Source: Candidatus Thorarchaeota archaeon (GTDB lineage Archaea > Asgardarchaeota > Thorarchaeia > Thorarchaeales > Thorarchaeaceae). From it: a stretch of 32,466 bases of DNA. Under the pieces are notes generated by a model, which was not told where the DNA came from, did no database searches, and was given only the letters and a program-made list of their open reading frames with translations. The stretch spans positions 1 to 32,466 of the forward strand of contig SOKL01000126.1 in assembly GCA_004376265.1 (NCBI GenBank), in the 5' to 3' direction. Below are positions 7,113 through 16,014 of the stretch, piece by piece. The position numbers and the translations under genes were made by a program. The first letter of the stretch is position 1; each line of letters starts with the position of its first letter.

Positions 7113-8354
7113 ATGGATGACTGGACTAAGATCAGAAATGATTTTCCTGCACTTGAACGTACAATCAACGGTCGTCCAGTGGTATACCTAGACAGCGCAT
7201 GTATGGCACTTAAACCTCGACAGGTCATCAACGCCATGAATGAATACTACGAGATGTACCCTGCTTGTGGAGGAAGAAGTATCCACAAATTTGGAGAAGA
7301 AGCATCAAATGCTTACTCTGCAGCCAGGGGTAAATTTGCTAAATTTATCAATGCCGCTGAACAGGATGAATGTATCTGGACTCGAAACGCCACAGAGTCA
7401 CTGAACATTGTTGCCAGTTCAGTCAAACTACCAAAAGGATCCAAGATTATTACTACCTCTCTTGAACATCACAGTGGGTCATTACCATTTGTAGAGAGGG
7501 CTAAAAGAGACGGACATAAATGTGAGATAATCAAAGCCCAACCAGATGGGACCTTTGACATCGAGGATTGGAAGAAGGCGATAGATAACAATACCAGTCT
7601 TATCTCGGTTGTACACTCATCCAATGTTACGGGTACAGTTGCTCCAATGAAAGAGATTGTCGAACTTGCTCACGATCGTGGAGCTAGAGTGATGAGTGAT
7701 GACGCTCAATATGCGCCCCATCATCCATTAGATGTTCAAGCCATAGATGTAGATTTCTCAGCAATGTCCGTCCATAAGATGTGTGGACCCACTGGTATGG
7801 GAGTTCTCTATGGAAAGATGGAACACCTTGAATCAATGGACATGTGTATGTATGGTGGTGACACCGTCAGTGACGTACGATTTGAGAATAACAAAATACT
7901 CCCGGAATATCTACCTCCTCCTGCCAAGTTTGAAGCCGGTCTTCAGAACTATGCAGGTGCAATAGGTGCAGGTGCTGCTGCCGATTACCTTCAGTCAATT
8001 GGAATGCATAAAATCGAGAAACATGAGAGATCGTTACTTGAAATAGCTCTAAAAAGACTGCTAGAAATGGAGCATGTTGACATCCTTGGAACCGATGATA
8101 TCACAATCAAGACTGGGCTTGTAACATTCAATGTTGACACAGTGTCCTCAGCTCACGACGTTGCTACATTCCTAAATGACGAGCTCAACGTCATGGTGAG
8201 ATCGGGTTGGCATTGTGCTGGACCATTTCATTATCAGATGGGCATAGACCCGAAGAAAGGAACCGTACGTGCAAGCTTCTATCTATATAACAACCGTTCA
8301 GATGTTGACGTTTTCCTTAAAGGATTGGGATCTCTCATTGAAGCGAGTTTATAG
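7113..8354 (+). CDS. sufS: cysteine desulfurase, SufS-like
   Basis: This 413-aa class V aminotransferase-fold enzyme uses pyridoxal phosphate to remove sulfur from cysteine for iron-sulfur cluster or other sulfur transfer. The N-terminal block ends in YLDSACMALKP, where most relatives have LDxAAxxxxP. H-K222 in SVHKMCGPTGMG is the Schiff-base lysine. C368 in RSGWHCAGP is the catalytic cysteine of the SufS-type R-x-G-x-H-C loop. Other conserved blocks are WTRNATESLN, TTSLEHHSG and DDAQYAPH. It follows the winged-helix gene by 5 bp. No SufBCD scaffold genes are nearby. Confidence 0.9.
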   Translation: MDDWTKIRNDFPALERTINGRPVVYLDSACMALKPRQVINAMNEYYEMYPACGGRSIHKFGEEASNAYSAARGKFAKFINAAEQDECIWTRNATESLNIVASSVKLPKGSKIITTSLEHHSGSLPFVERAKRDGHKCEIIKAQPDGTFDIEDWKKAIDNNTSLISVVHSSNVTGTVAPMKEIVELAHDRGARVMSDDAQYAPHHPLDVQAIDVDFSAMSVHKMCGPTGMGVLYGKMEHLESMDMCMYGGDTVSDVRFENNKILPEYLPPPAKFEAGLQNYAGAIGAGAAADYLQSIGMHKIEKHERSLLEIALKRLLEMEHVDILGTDDITIKTGLVTFNVDTVSSAHDVATFLNDELNVMVRSGWHCAGPFHYQMGIDPKKGTVRASFYLYNNRSDVDVFLKGLGSLIEASL

Positions 8355-8394
8355 AACTCGTATTTCCAATTGCCCATGGTCGCCATGAGTTTGG

Positions 8395-10554
8395 CTAAGC
8401 TGTTTCTTTCTGAATCTCTTCCTTCAGACGTTTAACCTCTCTCATTGGATCTGCGAACTCAAAGCCGTTTGCAGATAGATCTAGTGAGTCTCGAAACGTC
8501 TTAACCCGTCCATATACAGAGATGTATTTTCCAACGACTTTGTCAGAGTTCTCAATCAGTGGTTTTTCTTCCTTTTCTGATTTCTTGATAATTTTATCAG
8601 CTTCTACTGCAGTCATCTGAAGTAGTTCTTCTCCAACCTTACCAAACAGAGTAACTCTGATTGATCCCGACCCGTCATCAACAGTAATCTTGTATAGCAT
8701 CCTTGGTTCTGGATTGTCGACCTTTCCACAGGATTTGCAGACGTACCCTTCATCAGCCTCTTCCAGTTTCTTGTTACAGCTCGGGCAGGCTTGGTAGATT
8801 GGGCTCATATTCTGACTCAAGTTCACGACAATGCCACAAATCTCTACATTCTTGTCCTCGTAGTTATCACCAATATCTCCAATTAGAACTCTTGAGGCCT
8901 TTGTTAAAGGTTGTAGAGAAACCTGCGACACATCAAGTTTCTTGAGTTTGGACTTTTTTGGGTTGATTCTGATTTCAGCTTTGCGACCAACTTGGAATTC
9001 AGCATCACCCCGATACCCTTCTTTCACATATCCATGAAGAATGTGGATGATGTCGTCCGTCTTGATGTCCGTAATTTTCTCAATATCCTCATTCCAAAAT
9101 GTCACACGTATCTGGCCAGATTCATCTGCTAAAATGAGATTCCTGACCTGCCCTTCTTTATCATCCTTGGTTGTGAAAGAGGTCACGTCATATACAGTGA
9201 CAACTTTCCCCTCGATATCAACGTCCCACATTCCTGTTGCCAGATCATTGATGTCTTTCTTGCCCAAAGGTTCGGAATCAGATTGTAGAGAAACCTGCGA
9301 CACATCAAGTTTCTTGAGTTTGGACTTTTTTGGGTTGATTCTGATTTCAGCTTTGCGACCAACTTGGAATTCAGCATCACCCCGATACCCTTCTTTCACA
9401 TATCCATGAAGAATGTGGATGATGTCGTCCGTCTTGATGTCCGTAATTTTCTCAATATCCTCATTCCAAAATGTCACACGTATCTGGCCAGATTCATCTG
9501 CTAAAATGAGATTCCTGACCTGCCCTTCTTTATCATCCTTGGTTGTGAAAGAGGTCACGTCATATACAGTGACAACTTTCCCCTCGATATCAACGTCCCA
9601 CATTCCTGTTGCCAGATCATTGATGTCTTTCTTGCCCAAAGGTTCAGATCCGCTTGTAGATGGAGCTCCTTCAACTGCATCAATCTTATCCTTGAGTTTT
9701 CGCTCAATTGTGGCTGATTTTCCAATATGGACTTCGATATCAGAACCGTCACGATTCAAGCGTGTGTTTACATTCCTGAGTCTAATGACCTCGTTCTGTT
9801 CTGCACTTTCCATTTCTGTTGCGCTTTCATCCCAGAAGACAAGTCTGACATTTCCAGTTTCATCTGCTGCTATCATACTCAGAACTTTTCCTTCAGACTC
9901 GTCTCTTTGCCTTATGAAGGTAGAAAGTCTGAAAATTCTCTGAATCACAACTTTGACACTGATACCGAATAAGCCCTCTTTAAGATCTGTAATTTTCATA
10001 TCTTCAGACTGGGATGCACCAAAATCTATTCCAAGCTCTTCGATTTCATAATCCTCAAGTTGTCGGATATGCCCCCTTTGACCAAGGTTCACTTCTATAG
10101 AATCACCAAGCCCCTTTTTCACATAGGCTCCACGTAGTTGAATTACATCATCAACAGAGATGAGGTTCTCGTCAACAGTTTTTGTCAAATCATCCCATAG
10201 GACTACTCTGATACTACCAGTATCATCAGAAACTCGAATACTTGCGACCTTTCCTTCTCCTCCCCCATCTTTCCGACTGAATGTACGAACTCCTCCAATA
10301 TTGTCAACTCGAGCTGTGATTGCGATATTTCTAGTAGTTTCCGTGATGTCCTCAATTTTCTGACGTGCTGCTGGAGACATCTGATGAAGATCAACTCCGA
10401 GTTCTCTTGCCACAATCATTGCGGCAGATTCATCGTTGATTACTTCGGGTCCGAGTTCCTGACGTTTTTCCTCAATCATCTTCAATATGTCCTTACGTTC
10501 GTAGTCGGACCTATGCTTCAGAATTCTTTCTATTGTTTCCTCAAGAGTAAGCAC
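8395..10554 (-). CDS. rpa: replication protein A-like multi-OB single-stranded DNA-binding protein
   Basis: This RPA-like protein starts at GTG 10554, giving 719 aa. I chose that start because AAGGTGATC, a strong Shine-Dalgarno sequence, lies three bases upstream; an in-frame ATG at 10587 would add 11 residues. An N-terminal helical module (about 4-54, KRQELGPEV..AAMIVARELG) is typical of archaeal RPA. Five OB folds follow, marked by repeats such as IRVTFWNED, VRLVFWDES and IRVVLWDD. OB3 and OB4 (304-424 and 428-548) are identical in DNA and protein. The last OB contains a zinc ribbon, CPSC and CKSC. RPA coats single-stranded DNA in replication, repair and recombination. It is divergent from DP2, with which it shares a 163-bp control region. 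Confidence 0.92.
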   Translation of the reverse strand: MLTLEETIERILKHRSDYERKDILKMIEEKRQELGPEVINDESAAMIVARELGVDLHQMSPAARQKIEDITETTRNIAITARVDNIGGVRTFSRKDGGGEGKVASIRVSDDTGSIRVVLWDDLTKTVDENLISVDDVIQLRGAYVKKGLGDSIEVNLGQRGHIRQLEDYEIEELGIDFGASQSEDMKITDLKEGLFGISVKVVIQRIFRLSTFIRQRDESEGKVLSMIAADETGNVRLVFWDESATEMESAEQNEVIRLRNVNTRLNRDGSDIEVHIGKSATIERKLKDKIDAVEGAPSTSGSEPLGKKDINDLATGMWDVDIEGKVVTVYDVTSFTTKDDKEGQVRNLILADESGQIRVTFWNEDIEKITDIKTDDIIHILHGYVKEGYRGDAEFQVGRKAEIRINPKKSKLKKLDVSQVSLQSDSEPLGKKDINDLATGMWDVDIEGKVVTVYDVTSFTTKDDKEGQVRNLILADESGQIRVTFWNEDIEKITDIKTDDIIHILHGYVKEGYRGDAEFQVGRKAEIRINPKKSKLKKLDVSQVSLQPLTKASRVLIGDIGDNYEDKNVEICGIVVNLSQNMSPIYQACPSCNKKLEEADEGYVCKSCGKVDNPEPRMLYKITVDDGSGSIRVTLFGKVGEELLQMTAVEADKIIKKSEKEEKPLIENSDKVVGKYISVYGRVKTFRDSLDLSANGFEFADPMREVKRLKEEIQKETA
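8911..9645. repeat. perfect 363-bp tandem duplication inside the RPA gene
   Basis: Positions 8911-9273 and 9283-9645 are identical over 363 bases by direct comparison, with a period of 372 bases (124 codons) and a 9-base joint (9274-9282). The bases immediately outside both ends differ between copies. The period is a multiple of three, so the reading frame is kept and one whole OB-fold unit is duplicated. Identity at synonymous positions points to a very recent duplication, ongoing gene conversion, or an assembly error. Confidence 0.97.
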
Positions 10555-10557
10555 GCA

Positions 10558-10566
10558 GATCACCTT
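10558..10566 (-). promoter_or_regulatory. ribosome binding site that decides the RPA start
   Basis: On the minus strand the sequence reads AAGGTGATC, complementary to the archaeal 16S rRNA 3' end. It is followed three bases later by the GTG at 10554. An in-frame ATG at 10587 has no comparable site, so the GTG is favoured. Confidence 0.65.
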
Positions 10567-10570
10567 CCGT

Positions 10571-10581
10571 CCACTAAGTGG
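10571..10581. promoter_or_regulatory. 11-bp palindrome in the RPA leader
   Basis: The sequence ccact-a-agtgg is a perfect inverted repeat with 5-bp arms. It lies between the predicted transcription start (about 10590) and the Shine-Dalgarno site, so it could act as an operator or as a weak mRNA hairpin. Palindromes of this size are expected by chance about once per kb. Confidence 0.2.
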
Positions 10582-10614
10582 TGGCATGGGCTATTCAATG
10601 GTTTAACTCAGATG

Positions 10615-10622
10615 CTTTAAAG
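10615..10622. promoter_or_regulatory. TATA-like box between RPA and DP2
   Basis: The stretch ctttaaag is its own reverse complement and lies in the divergent gap. For RPA on the minus strand it predicts a start near 10592. For DP2 on the plus strand it would predict one near 10645, with a leader of about 70 nt. It may serve one or both genes. Confidence 0.4.
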
Positions 10623-10717
10623 TAATATCCTCAATTGGTCCGAGCTTGGAGAATTTTTTGGGTGTCACAAAGCGAAACACAGAATAATCCAATGATACTG
10701 ATTCAAGTTGACTTGTT

Positions 10718-13700
10718 GTGACAGAACCAGAACTCACTCTCCCTGAACATAGTATATTCTACAAACAGTATTTCGATTCACTATACGAAGAAATAAACAT
10801 AATCTATGAAATTGCTCAAAGAGCTCGTGAACAGGGATTCGATCCTACAACAAAAGTCGAAATTCCCCCTGCACATGATGTCGCTGCACGAGTTGAAGCC
10901 ACACTGGAGGGTCCAAAAGGAGTTGCAAAACGAATTCGTGAGTTTCAGGATGTGAAAGAAACACGAGAAGAAGTTGCTTTTGCTGTTGCTAAAGAAATTG
11001 CTGAGGGAACACTGAGTAATGTTACAGAAACGGTTGCAATAATTGTTAGTCGTAATCCACAGTATGAGCCCAGTCAAATAATGAAGATGGTTGATAAGAA
11101 ACGCGAAGAGCTCGGTCCTGGTGTAAATAACGGATTCGCAGCCATGGTAGTAGCAAGGGAGTGTGGAGAGAAAACTGCTAGAGAAACAGCAGAGAAGGCA
11201 GCAGATAAGGCCGTTCGAGTAGCTCTTTCAATCTTGACAGAGAGTATTACGGCTGCACCTCTTGAGGGGATTTCCAAGGTTCGTATAGAAGGTTCCGGAG
11301 ATGAACAATATCTTGCATTATACCTCGCAGGTCCGATTCGCGCTGCAGGCGGAACTGAAGCTGCAATGACGGTCTTAGTAGCAGATTATGTACGCCAAGT
11401 ACTCAACTTACCAGCATTTAGGTCATCTGAAGAGGAAACAGAACGTGCAATAGAAGAGGTGGAACTGTATGCAAGAATGGTCCATCTCCAGTATCCAGTT
11501 CATTCCGAATTAGTACGGTTTGCAGCATCAAGACTACCAATCATGTTGACTGGAGACCCAACAGAAGAATTCGAGGTTTCAGGAAGTCGCGACCTAGACC
11601 GTATTGAAACGAATAGGGTTCGTGGAGGAACCGTCCTTGTCCTCAGCGATGGTGTTGTAGGGAGAGCTGCTAAACTGGCTAAGATTGTGAGTAGTGCTAA
11701 CATTCCCGGATGGGAGTGGTTACATGAACTTGCCACAAAGATGTCAAAGACCACAAGCTTTGAAGAGGAAGATGATATCACTAATAAGACACTTGAGCCA
11801 AAGTTCGATTATCTGGCTGATGTAATCGGAGGGCGGCCTGTATTCTCCCATCCATCTCGTGTTGGGGGATTCAGATTGAGATATGGTCGTTCAAGAAACA
11901 CAGGTCTTGCAGGGGTTGGAGTTCATCCAGCTACTATGTTTATTGTTGAAGAGTTCCTTGCAACAGGTACGCATATCCGTACAGAGCGACCAGGAAAAGG
12001 GTCTATTGTTGCACCTGTTGATACTATTGAAGGACCAATTATCCTCCTGAAAGATGGTTCAGTGATACGAGTAAAAGAGAGTGATGAGGCTCGATTATTA
12101 GAAGGCAAGATTGAGCGTATCTTGTACCTTGGAGATGTGCTCGTTGCACTTGGTGAATTTCTTGAAAACAATCATCCACTTGTGCCATCAGGCTACTGCG
12201 AAGAGTGGTGGTCTCACGATCTTGATCACGCTCTGTCCAAACTATCAACGACTGAGTTAATCAAACGTCTAGGATCTAAGTTGTCACTAGAATATGTTAA
12301 TATGATGATTGACTTGCCTCTATCTCAGATACCAAACCCCGAACAAGCGGTGCATCTATCTAAAAAACTCAAGGTACCATTACATCCATACTATCTCTAT
12401 CGTTGGCTTGCATTAATGCCAGAAGACGCCTTAACATTACGGAAATGGATTCTAACAAAGCATAGTATAAAGAAAGACTCTGTTATGACTCTCCCCTTTG
12501 ATTCAAGTAACAAGAAATTACTAGAAATTATTGGTATACCTCACACACTTTCGTCTAACAAGAAATGGATTCATCTTACTGATGACCCGATTGTAATACT
12601 TGCCCAGCTTGGAAAAAAGGAGGCAAAGACAAAGGGAACAACAACTCTTGAACTATTGAATTCTGTTTCATCTGTAAAACTGATGGATAAAGTTGGATTC
12701 TCTATTGGTGCAAGAATGGGTAGACCTGAAAAAGCTGAAGAGCGTAAGATGAGGCCCCCTGTCCAAGTTCTGTTCCCTGTAGGGCGTACAAAAGGAACTG
12801 AAAGACAGATAGAGAAAGTAGCAAAGAGTATGGAGTATCAACCAACGATAGAAGATACTATCGAAGAGGATTCAACAGAACCCGATTCAAACGGTGTCGT
12901 GTTGGACACAATTGAAACCGAGATTCCTGTTGAACTTGAGATGGTCTTCCGTATCTGTCCAAACTGTTCCAATGAAACATACGAATCAAAATGTCCGAAA
13001 TGTAGAACTCCCACAATTGTATCCTGTTCGTATGAGAACTGTGGTCAACCAATTGACAATAAAACAGGCATGTGTCAATACAGCCATGAAAACAGCAAAA
13101 CTCGTGTGTATTCAGTTCGTTTGACCAATTTGATCAATCGTGTCAAGACTGAAGTAGATGAGTTTGAAGCTCATGGAGTTCGCGGTGTTCTAGGTCTCAC
13201 CAGTGACTACAAAATTCCTGAATACCTTGGAAAAGGAATTCTTAGAGCGAAACATGATGTGTATTGTTACCGTGATGGAACAGCCCGTTTTGATGCTACT
13301 GATGCTCCATTGACCCACTTCACACCTGAGGAAATTGGAGTCCCAGTCAGTCGCCTTCGAGAGCTGGGATATATCACAGATTATGAAGGAGAACCATTGA
13401 TTTCAGAAAATCAAGTAGTCGAGCTGAAAGTTCAGGATATTGTAGTTTCAGAAAATTGTGCGACGTATCTTGGGAAGGTAGGAAGGTTCGTTGATGATTG
13501 TTTAGAGAAAATTTACGGCCTTGAAAGATTCTACAAATTTGGAGCACAGGAAGATGTAGTTGGTCAACTCGTGATTGGTTTGGCCCCTCATACCTCGGCA
13601 GGAATTATTGGAAGAATAATTGGTTTCACAAATGCCAGTGTCTGTTATGCACATCCCTACTGGCACGCTGCAAAAAGGAGGAACTGTGATGGCGATGAGG

Positions 13701-14431
13701 ATGCTTTGATTCTGGTTCTTGATGCACTTCTTAATTTCTCAAAGGACTACCTTCCAGCGGGGCGTGGTGGGTTAATGGATGCACCTCTTGTTCTTTCAGT
13801 GATTCTTAATCCAACAGAGGTGGATGACGAAAGTCATAACATCGAGGTCTGTAAACGGTATCCTGCAAAATTCTACGAGATGGTTGCTGAGGCTAGGCAT
13901 CCAAAAGATGTCATGAACCTAGTGGACATAATTGCCTCACGATTGAATACAGCTGCACAATACGAAGGTTTTGGATTCACACATGACACCAAATCAATAG
14001 ATATAGGTCCAAAAAATTCACGATACAAGATACTAGGAAGCATGGATGAGAAACTCACTGCCCAATTGAATCTTGCAATATTGATAGATGCAGTAGATGC
14101 ACAAGATGTAGCTAAACGTGTTCTATCAACTCACTTCTTCCGCGATATCAGAGGAAACTTACGTGCATTTTCTACGCAGAAGATTCAATGTCAGAAGTGT
14201 AGACGCATTTACAGAAGAATACCCCTATCTGGGAAATGTGTCTGTGAAAACAAACTCTCATTGACTGTTCGACAGAAGAACATCTCAAAATATCTAGATG
14301 TCACAAGGAAAATAATCATGGATCACGACCTTGATCAGCATCAGAAAGAGCGATTGAAGCTCATCACCGCATCTCTAGATTCGTTATTCGTATCAGAACA
14401 GACTACACTGATTGACTTCTTTGAAACCTAA
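10718..14431 (+). CDS. polC: DNA polymerase D large (catalytic) subunit DP2
   Basis: DP2 is the catalytic subunit of family D polymerase, the main archaeal replicase outside Crenarchaeota. The protein has 1237 aa from a GTG start. Family blocks include YLALYLAGPIRAAGGTEAAM (about 198-217), RFAASRLPI, ETNRVRGGTVLV and PHTSAGIIGRIIGF. The active-site block RRNCDGDED has N989, D991, D993 and D995. Zinc ribbons are visible at C747 onwards (CPNC, CPKC) and C1158 onwards (CQKC, CVC). The C-terminus ends in a PCNA-binding box, QTTLIDFF (1228-1235). No intein is present at the active site. Residues about 101-151 look like an insertion and closely resemble the N-terminal module of the adjacent RPA. 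The stop codon interlocks with that of the convergent CBS gene. The small subunit DP1 is not in the window. Confidence 0.97.
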   Translation: MTEPELTLPEHSIFYKQYFDSLYEEINIIYEIAQRAREQGFDPTTKVEIPPAHDVAARVEATLEGPKGVAKRIREFQDVKETREEVAFAVAKEIAEGTLSNVTETVAIIVSRNPQYEPSQIMKMVDKKREELGPGVNNGFAAMVVARECGEKTARETAEKAADKAVRVALSILTESITAAPLEGISKVRIEGSGDEQYLALYLAGPIRAAGGTEAAMTVLVADYVRQVLNLPAFRSSEEETERAIEEVELYARMVHLQYPVHSELVRFAASRLPIMLTGDPTEEFEVSGSRDLDRIETNRVRGGTVLVLSDGVVGRAAKLAKIVSSANIPGWEWLHELATKMSKTTSFEEEDDITNKTLEPKFDYLADVIGGRPVFSHPSRVGGFRLRYGRSRNTGLAGVGVHPATMFIVEEFLATGTHIRTERPGKGSIVAPVDTIEGPIILLKDGSVIRVKESDEARLLEGKIERILYLGDVLVALGEFLENNHPLVPSGYCEEWWSHDLDHALSKLSTTELIKRLGSKLSLEYVNMMIDLPLSQIPNPEQAVHLSKKLKVPLHPYYLYRWLALMPEDALTLRKWILTKHSIKKDSVMTLPFDSSNKKLLEIIGIPHTLSSNKKWIHLTDDPIVILAQLGKKEAKTKGTTTLELLNSVSSVKLMDKVGFSIGARMGRPEKAEERKMRPPVQVLFPVGRTKGTERQIEKVAKSMEYQPTIEDTIEEDSTEPDSNGVVLDTIETEIPVELEMVFRICPNCSNETYESKCPKCRTPTIVSCSYENCGQPIDNKTGMCQYSHENSKTRVYSVRLTNLINRVKTEVDEFEAHGVRGVLGLTSDYKIPEYLGKGILRAKHDVYCYRDGTARFDATDAPLTHFTPEEIGVPVSRLRELGYITDYEGEPLISENQVVELKVQDIVVSENCATYLGKVGRFVDDCLEKIYGLERFYKFGAQEDVVGQLVIGLAPHTSAGIIGRIIGFTNASVCYAHPYWHAAKRRNCDGDEDALILVLDALLNFSKDYLPAGRGGLMDAPLVLSVILNPTEVDDESHNIEVCKRYPAKFYEMVAEARHPKDVMNLVDIIASRLNTAAQYEGFGFTHDTKSIDIGPKNSRYKILGSMDEKLTAQLNLAILIDAVDAQDVAKRVLSTHFFRDIRGNLRAFSTQKIQCQKCRRIYRRIPLSGKCVCENKLSLTVRQKNISKYLDVTRKIIMDHDLDQHQKERLKLITASLDSLFVSEQTTLIDFFET

Positions 14432-15285
14432 GATGACTGAGTTTCGAGGGCTAGCTTCAACAAATCTCTATCTTCTATCATTCCGATGAGGCTACCTGTG
14501 ACTGATAACACTGGAGCTTGGTCAATATCTTCAGTGCGAAGAATTGTGACGCATTCAGCAACTGTTGTAACCTCACTGAAGCTGATTATGTTCTTAGTCA
14601 TCACTTCTGAAACAGCTGTGCTGGGTAAACGAAGGAGTTTCTTGGTGACGACGAGAAAGTCCTTTGAGGTCCAACCCCAATCTACAGCACCATCTTCACC
14701 GCTAAAGGTCTGTGATATGTTATCTTCAATGGTGACTTCAGAGAGGCGGATGTAATCACTTACTGTTATCATACCAGTCACGCCTCCACTCTCTCCAAGG
14801 ACAACTAATCCGTTCTTTCCTGCCATCTCCATAATCATATATGATAGAGGAAGTGGAGTCTTCTCCCAAACTGCATTCACTCTTCTCGTTACAAGTTTCG
14901 AAATTTCCATCGATCCTATTTTTTCGTCAGTTCCTAATGTAGCGCTTAGAATATCTGGGACTGACAACAGACCAACAAGCTCATCTTTCTCAACAACAGG
15001 AAGTCTCCTGTATCTTTTTTCAAGCATTATCTTGAGAGCTGTCTTGATATCTGTTCTAGGTTTGACAGTTTCCGGATCCCTTACCATAAGCATCGCTAAT
15101 TGATTTTCATCCACTTTTCGAAGAAGGTCACTCCTGGTGACAATTCCTACTAGAGTTTTCGACCCTTTTTTAACGACAGGAAGACCATTGACTTGCTGAT
15201 CTGCCATTATCTGAAGAACATTTTCTCTAGTTCCTGGTACAGAAACGTAAATAACGTCCGATTGCATACAATCCTTGACCATCAT
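14428..15285 (-). CDS. protein with four CBS domains
   Basis: This 285-aa protein is built of two Bateman modules, that is four CBS domains and nothing else. Each repeat shows the pattern hydrophobic strand plus G-x-h-T/S-x-x-D: LVGIVTRSDLL, LVGLLSVPDIL, VTGMITVSDYI and LIGMIEDRDLL. CBS pairs bind adenine nucleotides or S-adenosylmethionine and regulate partner proteins; the target here is unknown. A second ATG three bases downstream could be used. The stop codon overlaps the DP2 stop by 4 bp on the opposite strand. Confidence 0.9.
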   Translation of the reverse strand: MMVKDCMQSDVIYVSVPGTRENVLQIMADQQVNGLPVVKKGSKTLVGIVTRSDLLRKVDENQLAMLMVRDPETVKPRTDIKTALKIMLEKRYRRLPVVEKDELVGLLSVPDILSATLGTDEKIGSMEISKLVTRRVNAVWEKTPLPLSYMIMEMAGKNGLVVLGESGGVTGMITVSDYIRLSEVTIEDNISQTFSGEDGAVDWGWTSKDFLVVTKKLLRLPSTAVSEVMTKNIISFSEVTTVAECVTILRTEDIDQAPVLSVTGSLIGMIEDRDLLKLALETQSS

Positions 15286-15415
15286 TATTAGGGCTACTCC
15301 GGTAATGTAGAAATTGGTACTTAATCAAGACTACAGACAATAGTCAATCTATAGAATTGATATCGCCGGAACTATTGTTTTTTGGTCACCTTTTATGGTT
15401 TTCCTTAGCTTTATG

Positions 15416-15976
15416 TTACCACGGATGCTCTTTTAGACCAAGCAAATATCCTAATGCATTACTAAGCCAATGAATCCCTAGAGTTGTAAGTATCAGAATG
15501 ATTACAAATCCAGGACCCGGCATCATCAGAGGGAATACAAAGATTAGGGCCATGATTATGAATCCCAGCTGATCAAGAAATGGCATTGGATCACCACTCT
15601 TGACATTGACCCTCCTCTTTATGAACGAACCAATCAAATCTCCTGTTAGCGATCCAAGTGATAATAGAAATGCCGCGGGAATACTAATGAAAAGAACATA
15701 GTCCATTTCTGGAGTAATTGTGACAAACTGTGCTAACAATGGTCGTAAGTATGGAGCAGCAATGACTTGTCCAACCCCGACCAATGATCCAAAAAATACA
15801 CCAACAATGAACCCTCGTATTGACTTTCCATTACCTAGTATACGGTTCCCATCACGGAAGACCCTTCCTCCATCAATCGGTTGACCGCCTCCACCTAAAA
15901 CTGGAGTCGCATTGGCTATCCATGCGGACAATCCAAGCCAGATTGATAATTCAAAAAGGGCAAGTCCTTCATACAT
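15416..15976 (-). CDS. carS: CDP-archaeol synthase
   Basis: This integral membrane enzyme of 186 aa activates digeranylgeranylglyceryl phosphate with CTP to give CDP-archaeol for polar lipid synthesis. The family block ANATPVLGGGGQPIDGG is near residues 21-37, then RILGNGKSIRGF, then the cytidylyltransferase signature region GSLTGDLIGSFIKRR..G followed by PFLDQLGF. About four to five hydrophobic helices are visible. Length and motifs match CarS (formerly DUF46). It stands between the CBS gene and RadB on the same strand with gaps of 130 and 38 bp. Confidence 0.93.
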   Translation of the reverse strand: MYEGLALFELSIWLGLSAWIANATPVLGGGGQPIDGGRVFRDGNRILGNGKSIRGFIVGVFFGSLVGVGQVIAAPYLRPLLAQFVTITPEMDYVLFISIPAAFLLSLGSLTGDLIGSFIKRRVNVKSGDPMPFLDQLGFIIMALIFVFPLMMPGPGFVIILILTTLGIHWLSNALGYLLGLKEHPW

Positions 15977-16014
15977 TGAATAATACTCCCTGTGTGCCGT
16001 CTAGTTGCCTAATT

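Noticed and set aside
8911-9645. CRISPR or mobile-element repeat
   Set aside because: Only two in-frame copies inside one gene, with no spacers, terminal repeats or transposase.
9041-9943. Two similar plus-strand frames of 122 and 176 aa
   Set aside because: They are antisense shadows of the duplicated OB domains in the RPA gene; their similarity simply reflects the DNA repeat.
13673-13703. Possible intein site at the DP2 active site
   Set aside because: The RRNCDGDED block is continuous, so no intein interrupts it.
15286-15415. Nested inverted repeats (acaatagt / actattgt with inner tcaat / attga)
   Set aside because: A/T-rich with a long loop and no T-run; likely chance in an A/T-rich gap.
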